The position numbers were made by a program, and so were the translations under genes. 64,000 nt of DNA from Paraconiothyrium sp. Pb-2020 (lineage: Eukaryota > Ascomycota > Dothideomycetes > Pleosporales > Didymosphaeriaceae): assembly GCA_022419385.1 (NCBI GenBank), contig JAJUBI010000006.1, forward strand, positions 372,001 to 436,000. The letters run 5' to 3'. This document shows positions 11,990 through 21,053 of this stretch, in pieces. Numbering within the stretch: position 1 is the first letter of the stretch; every line of letters starts with the position of its first letter. The notes under the pieces are model-generated. The model did not search any database and was not told where the DNA came from. It saw only the letters and a list, made by a program, of their open reading frames with translations.

Positions 11990-13570
11990 TTGTACGTAGC
12001 TGTGCCTTTTTTTAGTGCCAGCCACGACACACATGTAGATCTTAGACCTTTGGTTTGTGTTCCGCGAAACAGACGTGGTATTGTGCAGAGAGAACAGTGA
12101 GAAAGAGGCGGATTTTATACCTCTCTACTCCCTGGTCTCGTACCTTACGCTGACGATACGGTGAAGCGGCCTGGAGATGGATACCAGCACACACACTTGG
12201 TGATGTACCATCACCACATCTCATCATAGGAGACAGATAGAGGGCTTTTGGGACGCAGCAGCCATGGATAACTTGATCGGAGATTTTAGTGCCAGCAAAC
12301 AAGACATGATGCCTCCTTCGCACCATTTTTGTGTTCACAACACGAGAAGAGTAGTGTGAAGAGAAGAACGAAGACGAAGGAGGTGGTTCATATACCGCAG
12401 ATCACGACAGTCTAGTTTGTTCGAGTTGGAAGAACGGCAACGCAGGTTGAACTTCAGTACCATCACATACGCTTAGTGAAGAACATCATCATATCTTCCC
12501 ATAGGAAACGCTTAGTAGGCTTCGAAAACCCAGAGCACATCGGTGTTTAATCACAGTTTTTAGTGCCAACAGCAAAGCACATAGCCAGGAATGGGACGTT
12601 TTAGAGCTATCCAAACCAAGTGTGAAGGTGGAGAGAGGAGAGGCAGAGGGTAAAACGTGAGATTTTATGTCTTTGCGAAACTGTTCTCCTGATTCGGCTG
12701 GAGCAGATGGTGATGCGGGTTGGTGATCCATGCATCACCACTTGGTGGTGAATACGCGTTGTGTGTTACCCCAGGAGACAATCTCCATGGCAGTCTTTTT
12801 TTAGAACCGCAGCATCCGTAAAGCGATTGTACTCAGATTTCTAGAGCAAGAAACGACACACATTTTGATGGAGTAGTAGGTTTTTAGCGCAAGCAACGGG
12901 CCACATGTTGCGCTCTTAATGAAGCTTTAGTATTCTACGACAAGAATGTGGAAGTGTGGAAAGAAAAGTGAGGGGGGAAAAGAAACTTTTATAGTTCTCA
13001 GTCATCTCATGTGGATGCGTGCATTACTGACCGATATCCGAATCAGTGTTTTGCAACATTATCTCGTGATGGTGATACTTCGCAGCATTTCCCTTCCGAA
13101 AAGTCAAGCAATTGGTTTATGCAACCGCAACGTCCATCGATAGATCCCTTCATTGATTATAGAGGCAGCAACAAGGCACATGCGGACACTTCACTTCTCC
13201 TTCAGTGTTGCACATAGCAACTGTGACTGTAAAGAGGAAAGCTTGCGGGAATCGTGAGGTTGGTTTTATACACTGAGTCATGCGTGAAGGTCCTAGGATG
13301 CAACACTGTACGATGTGGACATGTGACTTGGTGAAGGAAATCGCCATCTGCACTTAGTGACGAACGACATCATGACATACTATAGGCGAACATGTGGGCT
13401 TTGCGGACACAGTGGTCATCGATTGCATGGATCGTATCTTTTTACTGCCTGTACCAAAGCACATTTGCACCTGTTCCCGGAGATTTAGCATCGTACAGGA
13501 ATCTGCACCGTATGTGGAACTGTGAAAGTAATGCATAGGAGGAGATGGGCTTATATATATCTTGTAAAGT
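11990..13570 (-). repeat. Tandem array of ~276-bp promoter-like units, older (left) block
   Basis: Six diverged units are legible. On the plus strand the TTTTAGTGCCAGC-type word starts near 12008, 12283, 12557, 12881, 13160 and 13437 (spacings 275, 274, 324, 279, 277). A TTTTATA-type word follows about 105 bp later near 12113, 12388, 12662, 12988, 13263 and 13551. Read on the minus strand, each unit is a TATA box followed 79-87 nt later by an ATG (12034, 12307, 12582, 12906, 13181, 13464) and then an ACTAAAA-like word. Sequence between these anchors has diverged strongly. The same unit, better preserved, forms the 17.48-20.66 kb block. No transposase or long coding frame is present. Confidence 0.7.
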
Positions 13571-14039
13571 ACCGGTGTATGCCGAGAGCGGGTTTGTAAG
13601 CTTCATAATACTGCACAGAGGCCGAAAGGAAAACTCGCATTCCTAGCGGACGCTCTCACTGATATAGAGGTCAGTCATTCGACGGATAGAGGCCACTGAC
13701 CCCTTAGGGATAATGTACCGTAGGGTAACTCACACTACAATAAAGCTTCTGGAATTATGGTATAAACTGGTATCACCAGTGATCATAGAGACGAGGTGCT
13801 ACTGCTAGGAAATCTTTTTATCATCATGCACCTAAATTAACACATGAAATACAGAACGAGCTTTCTCGAAACAGCGGCTACTATGGTGCGACTCATCATA
13901 GTTCCTTTCGAGCCGAATATAGATGTACGGCGCTCGTGTGCATCGTAGAGTGAAATTATAACCCAAGCGAAACTAGCTCTACTGTATTGCTGTTTCCGTC
14001 AGGAATTATCATATCAAAACGTACCTATAGACACTTTAA

Positions 14040-14460
14040 CTACAGTGTGTAATGTGCAGTATAATGAGAGAGGACGAAAGAACTTTTGATTGAGTTAACA
14101 CGTGTAAGACTACGCAAGAAGAAAGACCGTAGAGAGAAGAATACATGCCGAAGAGACCACACCAAAGATACAAATACAGACCAGAAGAGTAGACCAAAGG
14201 CAGCGAACGGAAATAGCAGACCAACGCCAAACCGAATAGAGTACACCGAAAGACCAGACCAAAGAGAGAACGGGGAAGAGAGCAGACCGAGGAGAGACTG
14301 AAGAGTAGACCGAGGAGAAAACCAAAGAAAAGCCCAGAGAAAATACTGAAGAGAAGGCTGAAGAGAAGACTGAAGAGAAGACCAGAGAGATGACCAGAGA
14401 GAAGACCAGAGAGAAAACCAGAGAGAAAACCGGAGAGAACGAAGCCAAGTACAAGCTGAA
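14040..14460. repeat. Purine-rich low-complexity tract
   Basis: The plus strand is almost pure A/G with interspersed C. It is built from short variants of AGACCAGAGAGAAAACC and GAAGAGAAGACTGAAGAG, clearest at 14290-14445. The opposite strand reads as Phe/Leu/Ser repeats in every frame, which I regard as an artefact of composition. Confidence 0.7.
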
Positions 14461-14534
14461 GGTAACGTAAGGTGCGAGAAACAGACCGAAGAAAGGGATG
14501 CCAGATCTTGAAGCGACCGGAACACAAGCAGACG

Positions 14535-15530
14535 CTAGCTATTTGCCCTTCGACGCTTGCCTGCGCTCTCGTACGCCTCGTACCTTCTCTTAGTGCCAGA
14601 AGCCACTTTCCAGTAGGCAAGTTGATTGACGGTTGCCTGGCCCCGATCCCCGGCACAAAGAGGGAGTACTTGAACAACCTTGTTGACCTTGCGAATGCAG
14701 AACTTCTGGTCTCGGCCGCATCCACCCTTTCCCCTTGTTGCTCGACAGTGGTGGCCAACTGGGAGAATTGGTTGCCCTGTTGCTTGACGGCGGTACCCAG
14801 CATGTTGATCTCGTTCTGGAGCGCTCTGGAGTTGGAAGCAACTGCTCGCCAATCGTCTGCTTCCACCTGTCGAGCACGTCTTTCTGACCCCCAATCTACC
14901 ACCATGGCCATGTAGCTTTGATTCATGTCGTGGTGCCTGTCGTTCAGGTCTTCCAGAGTCTTGCCGATTTTCCGCGGGTTCGACTCTGTGGTGTGCTGGG
15001 CAATGTGCATGCCCGCAATCGAAAACTACATGTCCTTATAGTTTTTCCCAAGGACTTCGACAGTTTGGGCAAGCGAAGTATTCGTGTCAGTGACAACCAT
15101 ATTTCGATGAGCCACTCCCACCATGGCTTTTTCGATATGCGCCAAGTACTCGTTGTTCGAAGAGCACTTGGCCTGCACGTCCGCGGCGAGCTGTTCGGAG
15201 GTCTTGATGGCACTTGACAGACGATCGCCCTTTTTCTTGAGGTCTTGGGTGAACTCGGCGCGCTCCAGAGCCCATGCCTGCTTCTCGTCCTTAAGGCTTT
15301 GTTTGAGCTCGGCGCGCTCCAAAGTCCAGGCCTGCTTCTGCGCTTGCAGACCCTCCACTTGCAGACGTAGTGCCACCATTTCGGGCTCTTTGCTCTGGAG
15401 ATCCGCATCCTTCTGAGCGATGGTTCTCTCGAGCTCGCGTATCTCGATCTTCTGGTCGTTGATGTACTTGATATACTCAGGGGCGGTAGATATATTGGCT
15501 GTGGGGGAGTATGGGCGAGGTCGAGGTTAA
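14535..15530 (-). pseudogene. Coiled-coil protein gene, probably broken
   Basis: A minus-strand frame entering near 15520 (after a TAA; a CAG acceptor near 15502 is possible) encodes heptad-rich sequence: repeated K-Q-A-W-x-L-E-R-A-E segments, then E-Q-L-A-A-D-V-Q-A-K and similar. A TAG at 15028-15026 interrupts it. The same frame then continues for over 100 codons with further coiled-coil-like sequence (E-I-N-M-L-G-T-A-V-K-Q-Q-G and E-Q-Q-G-E-R-V-D-A-A-E) before degrading into the purine-rich tract. One CAG-to-TAG change would explain the stop, but no intron that removes it is convincing. It sits inside the repeat-rich, gene-poor block beside minisatellites. The family is not recognised. It could be two short real genes or a spliced one. 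Confidence 0.4.
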
Positions 15531-15554
15531 GGCGTGGGTGTAGAAGGAGCGAGG

Positions 15555-15690
15555 CGTAGATGTCAGGGAGTCGAGTGGATGTTGGGAAGTCGTGTGGATG
15601 TCGGGAAGTCGAGTGGATGTCAGGGAGTCGAGTGGATGTCAGGGAGTCGAGTGGATGTCAGGGAGTCGAGTGGATGTGGGGGGAGAGTCG
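15555..15690. repeat. Minisatellite, ~19-bp unit
   Basis: Near-identical copies of GAGTCGAGTGGATGTCAGG run head to tail, cleanest at 15610-15675, with degenerate copies on to about 15770. The array lies next to the coiled-coil gene remnant. Confidence 0.8.
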
Positions 15691-15779
15691 AGTGGATGTC
15701 GAAAGTCGAGTAGATGTCGAAAGTTGAGTGGCAGTCGGTGAGTCGAGTGGATGTCGGAAGTCGATTGAGAATGGAGTAG

Positions 15780-15925
15780 ATGTTGTCGAGTGAAGTGTGG
15801 ATGTGAGAGAGTAAAGTGTGGATGTGAGAGAGTAAAGTGTGGATGTGAGAGAGTAAAGTGTGGATGTGAGAGGGTGAAGTGTGGATGTGAGAGAGTGTAG
15901 TGTGGATGTGTGTAGTAGAGTGAGA
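15780..15925. repeat. Minisatellite, ~21-bp unit
   Basis: About six copies of a 21-base word, AGTGTGGATGTGAGAGAGTAA, slightly degenerate at both ends. On the minus strand a 21-nt unit reads as a seven-residue repeat (S-H-I-H-T-L-L), open through the array. I do not take this as a gene without supporting context. Confidence 0.8.
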
Positions 15926-15979
15926 TAGTGTGAGATTTTTTGCTACCGAAGTAGGTAGCCAAGCGTAGGGGTCAAACAA

Positions 15980-17475
15980 TCAGTCTGAGATTAAGGAGAA
16001 AAGGTTCAATGGCAGCGGGCGATGCCATTTTATCTAGGTGCCCGACGCGTCTGGTACACGTGGGCACGCGTTGGAGGAAGTCGCGGTGTATGCCGTTGGG
16101 AAAGAACAAACTTTGCACTCCCACTGCATCCGAACTGTACTATAGTCCACGGGTAGCTATCGATCGCCTGACACGATTTGTGAGGAGGATGCCCTGACGA
16201 TGAACAGCGTTGCTTGTGGAATCCACTGAACGAGAGGTGGTGGCATCATATTGGTTAGTCGACAGACATCTCCGACATGATACGCTCGTGCTTCGGTCTC
16301 CCGCCAGCCAGTCTTGCAGATTCTTCTCGAATGGCTACTACGTCTGCGTTATCGCAAGGACCAGCGTTCGCTTTTGCCGGCCAACTATCGCCCATACACG
16401 GCGTGACCTTCTTGATCTTTACTTTGGATCTATGACCACGAAACGTGGCCGTGAGTAACCGAGATAAGCCTCCTATGTACTGCCAGGAACATCACTGAAG
16501 AGAGTATTCCCACGGCACTCTGTTAAGCGCGGCAGGATCCTCATGGAGATACCAAGTGTCTCCTTATCTTTCCACCTGATTGAAGCAACTCCTCTTTTTG
16601 CGGTTCCCTTCGGGCCAAGTATCGTGTATTGCAGTGACTCCTTCGTGCCTGCCGTTATCCCAAAACATGACCTTAAGTTCTCTGCCTCAACGATGCCGGT
16701 TATGGTTCATTTGCACGATTGGGATGTGGCCTGATGAAGCGAGGTGAAGATTTGCTATGTGCTCAAGCTGTGAGAATCTGCTGGACATGCAGATGTTGTT
16801 TCGTTCCGCGAAGTGATACAATCAGACGATTGAAGGCAGCGCGGGTTATTACATTCACCGAACCGGAGGCAGTGGCGTGAGACTAGCGGGATAGTATCTG
16901 GGAGTCCTCTGTAGTCGACACGGAGAAGACAGAAAGGGTATGTGACGCTGCTCCACCAAAGTTAATTAATCAACCACCTATGAGCTTATGGTCGTGCAGA
17001 TTATATAACCCCAATTCGCCACATATATTCTTCAACGGTAAGACGGACACAGAGCATCGACAAAGGCAAGATAACTCCGAGCAATACATGCCCATGACCG
17101 CGCTTCTTTCGTAGGCTATGGAGTGAGATGTGGACATGTGAAATGGTACCTCGCGTTCAAAAAGCCTCAAGTCATCTCAGGAATGCTTTTGAGGTCATAA
17201 TTACCGCCAGGATCTGCAATGTAGCAGACATGAACACATACAGACACGCGGCACCAGCGCCACATGCTAGGTGCGCAATCAGATTTGTCATGCCGACGAG
17301 AAAGGCAAGCCAGAGGGCATGCGAGCACGCGCGCTGGATCTTTGGTCGCAAATGACGACCAAAAGAGTGTGAAGAAAAGCCTGTTCTAGTACACAAGGCG
17401 GACTTGAATATTTTAAGGCTTACCCAAAATGGTCGATGGAGTCATGATCGATGACGATCATCACCATCAAAAGTA
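15980..17475. other. Gene-poor spacer within the repeat block
   Basis: About 1.5 kb without a convincing gene. A minus-strand frame at 17172-17396 encodes a hydrophobic stretch (two possible membrane segments), but it begins with TTG and has no partner exon that I can find. ATTATATAA near 16999 may be a remnant of another array unit. Confidence 0.4.
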
Positions 17476-18957
17476 TACCTGTTTTCAAGCCTCAATGAGA
17501 TCGGAACGGCAGCAAGTCACATGTTATATTTCTCGTCTAGTTTTAGTCTTGCTTAAGAAGCAAGGAGAGTCGTGGAGAAACACTTTCTCAAGGAAGAGAC
17601 CTTATGTACTGTGCAGTGATACGAAGTGCCTCTGACATGTGCTTAGGATGCTTGCCTTTCGCTGTAGGTTGATGATGAAGATGAGCACTCAACGCTGCAC
17701 ATGCATGGAAACCTTTTTTTCGAGCGCGAGATCTCATCGACGGAAGACACACGCTTTTAGTACCTGGCGAAAGACACCAGCAGACCACATGCATCTCGTA
17801 GTCTTCTTTTTCAGTCCTATTGAATCGGTCGCAAATAGTGTAGAGAAGAGACCATGAAAAATGCATCCTTCCACACCTGAGTTTACCTACGCTCTTTGAA
17901 CCTGGCCGTCATTTCAACAATCAAGCGCACTGATTATGCCACCGACAACCAGCCCACCGCAGTACGCATGGCGCTGTTCCTAGAAACGCAGCTTTCCGCA
18001 GTTCATGATAATGGGTAGCAACGCCTTCGAATCTTAGCTAGGATCCACAGCAGCGAAGAGCCATATAATGTTTTAGTATCGCATTTATTTTATTCTATTC
18101 TTGATATGACAAGGAAAGAAGCAGAGTGAAGAGGCACAACTCAAGAGCACGAAGAATTTATAGCACCGCAGACCTTGCCGCCCCGTCCGACTTTCTTCAC
18201 TCGATGAAACAGTCATGCATAATCAGTGATGATACTCTCCACCAGCTCAACGCGACGCTATGACACAGCTCCAAGAAAGGCAGCTTCCCACAGTCCATGG
18301 TAGTGTGTTGTAACCCCTTCGATTCTCAGCCAGGACCCACAACCGCGAAGCACCATGGGGGTAGTTGTTCTCATTTTTTACTTCCTTGAAAAGGAACGAA
18401 GTAGAGTGAAGAGCAGTAACCTGAGAACACGAAGACTTTATATAGCACCGCAGAATTCCTCTGTCCCATGCAAATCCTGAGACTCGATCATACAGCCATG
18501 CGTAGTGGTGATGCTCCTCTCCACCAACGTTGCGTAATAGGCATAGCATAGATTGGGGAAGAGCGACGACTCATCAGCGGAGGCGGTGGGAAATTTTAGG
18601 TCCCCCGCGACCAGCCAACGCAACGAAGCCCACATTTCTCTTTTTCGATGAAACTTCTAGTTCCCTCCAAAGGAGTGAGGCAGTGTGAAGAAGAAGATAC
18701 CTGCCAGCAGAGGGATTATATAGCTAGCATGCTACTCAGCCTCAATATTCATGTATATCGGTGATGCTCCCCACCAACGCTGCGTAACAAATATGGCATG
18801 AACTCAGGGGAAAGCGGCGCCTCATTAAGACCTATGCCACCAGTTTTAGTCCTCAGCAACCGGCCAACGCAGCGAACCCCATTGCCACATCGTAAGACTG
18901 TTTTGTTCCTCTTTAAAAGAAGTAAGGTAGTGTAAGAACAAGAACCCCACGCCAGAT

Positions 18958-19110
18958 AAGCAGTTTATATACAAGCAGTTTATATACAAGCAGTTTATAT
19001 ACAAGCAGTTTATATACAAGCAGTTTATATACAAGCAGTTTATATACAAGCAGTTTATATACAAGCAGTTTATATACAAGCAGTTTATATACAAGCAGTT
19101 TATATACCTA
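18958..19110. repeat. 15-bp minisatellite, ten copies, containing the TATA word
   Basis: Ten exact tandem copies of CAGTTTATATACAAG starting at 18961 (the last copy diverges after TATATAC). The neighbouring unit at 19340 carries the same CAGTTTATATAC once, so the TATA element of one array unit has been amplified tenfold. Confidence 0.95.
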
Positions 19111-20149
19111 TTATCCTACTCAGTTTCACTACCAACGTATATCAGTGATGCTCCTCACCAACGCTGCGCAGCAAATATGGCAGAGATCCGGGAAGAGGGA
19201 CGCCTCATGGGGTGTTCATCTGACAGTCTTAGTCCCCAGCGACCAGCCAACCAAATCGAGCCCATGAGATGTTCGGCACCAGGTTTTAGTTTTCAATTTA
19301 AGGAGGGAGGTAGTGTACTTAACAAACCTCACCAGATAAGCAGTTTATATACCTACCATCCTACTTAGTTTCACTACCAATGTATATCAATGATGCTCCT
19401 CACCACCAACACTACGCGAAAAACATGGCACAGATCTGGGAAGAGCGACGCCTCATGAGTTGGTGCTTTCGGAATTTTAGTCCCCAGCGACCGACCAACA
19501 CAACGAACCCCATACGACATGACATAGATTTCTTTTATTTCTCGCCTCCTAAGAGTAGTGCAGTGTAAAGAAGAAGGAATTCGCCAGCATTTACACGATT
19601 TATATACCTATAGCCCTACTTAGCCTACTTCAGATGCCGTCAAGCACCTTACATTTCTCGCCATTTACATGTAGCGGTGATGCTACTCATCACCACCTCT
19701 CCTCATCACCCTGCTTCCCCAGACACGCCGTCCCATACTTCCGTTGTGAGGGCGGTTTTAGTCCCAGAAACAACCCCGCCACAGCAAACCCCATGAACTC
19801 TCCTATCCGCCTGTTTTAGTCCCTCTCCCAGGGAGTGAGGTAGAGTGAAGAAACAAATCTCGCCGAAATACAGAGCTTATATAGTGGGAACCACGCCGAG
19901 TCCACACCAGACGGGCTTTGAGAGCCACGTACGCGCTGATGCGGAGTAGTGATGATACGCACCATAAGAATAACAGACAACAGACTACTTCCCCAGACAC
20001 GCGTCCCATACTTTAAGTGGTATAGCTTTATTAGTCCCTACTAACAACACCCACTGCAGCAAACCCTATGCATGTTATATCCAGTCCCTTTTAGTCCCTC
20101 TCCCAGGGAGTGAGCGGAGTGAACAGATAACCATCACAAATACCAGGAC

Positions 20150-20170
20150 TTTATACCGACGCTGACGTCA
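20150..20170 (-). promoter_or_regulatory. CRE-like site plus TATA box in an array unit
   Basis: A perfect palindromic TGACGTCA (20163-20170), the binding site of CREB/ATF-type bZIP factors, lies 7 bp upstream, on the minus strand, of TATAAA (20155-20150). The next unit repeats the arrangement with TGACGTGA (20426-20419) and TATAAA (20411-20406). The order CRE, TATA, C/T-rich stretch, ATG fits a leftward RNA polymerase II promoter. Activity is inferred only from motifs. Confidence 0.5.
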
Positions 20171-21053
20171 AAGCTATGAAGCCGCGTACGCGCTGATGCG
20201 AAGCAGTGATGATACGCACCATAAGAATAACAGACAACAGACTACTTCCCCAGACACAGCGTCCCATACTTCCATTGCTAGAGCGCTTTTAGTCCCACCC
20301 ACAACACCCACCGCAGCAAACCCCATAAACTCTTTCCAGTTGTATTTTAGTCCCTCTCCCAGGGAGTGAGCGGAGTGAACAGACAACCATCACAAAACCC
20401 AGGCCTTTATACCGACACTGACGTGAGGCCATGTAGCCGCGTACGCGCTGATGCGGAGCAGTGATGATACGCACCAAAAGCATAACAGACAGCATGCCCA
20501 CTTCGAGTCGCAGCGCGCCATACAGAGCCTCCAATTTTATTTCAGAGCTCGGCCACAGCAGAGCATCGAGGACTTTGCCCTGGCTTTTAGTCCCCCGAGA
20601 CGTGAGAGAAGTGTAGAGGGGGAAACATGGACGAAAGTAGACAGTATTTAAGCACTGTGTTCCGCTAGTCCATGGTGGAGAAAGCAGATTTCGGCAATGG
20701 TACGCACCATGCGCAAAGATGAATACATTTTATTGAAGAACCAGAAACGACATGCATCACAAACCGACATAGACACATAAGTCGTGCAACGAACCATGCA
20801 ACAGCATATAATCCATCTCAGCAAAGGGAAGGGTATCTACCATCCGCACACACGCCGCTATCCAACAATGCACAACAACAGCCATCCACCCGATGCATTA
20901 CAATACCACGCACAACAGGGCAGAATCGACGAGAGAGGGGATATCGATTAAGCAGGGGGTATAACGCCGTCGCAATGCTTGCAAAACAATCGAATCGCAC
21001 ACATATCCAAATCATTGCACATGACATCCAAGCCGCACCACATACACCGTCAA

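Larger units (their letters stand above)
17480..20660 (-). repeat. Tandem array of ~240-280-bp promoter-like units, younger (right) block
   Basis: About a dozen units. TATA words (plus-strand TTTATA or TTATATA) lie near 18157, 18437, 18716, 18963 (amplified), 19344, 19599, 19876, 20150 and 20406, with a weaker one near 20645. On the minus strand an ATG follows at a nearly fixed distance: 18064, 18356, 18635, 19265, 19513, 19794, 20073, 20326 (77-93 nt). Each unit also carries GGGACTAAAA-like words (often two), a C/T-rich stretch between TATA and ATG, and a GTGATG(AT)..CACC element upstream of TATA. The copies at 20.0-20.5 kb are nearly identical; similarity falls leftwards. The array abuts the 3' end of the giant gene at 21054. 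Its identity is unknown. Confidence 0.8.

Noticed and set aside
14036..14700. Leu/Phe/Ser-rich continuation of the coiled-coil frame as a membrane protein
   Set aside because: All three frames give similar hydrophobic repeats because the strand is pyrimidine-rich; this is composition, not coding.
15620..15979. Minus-strand frame with S-H-I-H-T-L-L repeats
   Set aside because: It is the direct translation of a 21-bp minisatellite; repeat units of 3n bases stay open by chance.
18846..19094. Minus-strand frame with repeated I-N-C-L-Y
   Set aside because: It is translation of the 15-bp TATA minisatellite, not a gene.
11990..20660. The array as a transposon or CRISPR
   Set aside because: Units are too long and lack the short exact repeat/spacer form of CRISPR; there is no transposase, reverse transcriptase or terminal repeats.
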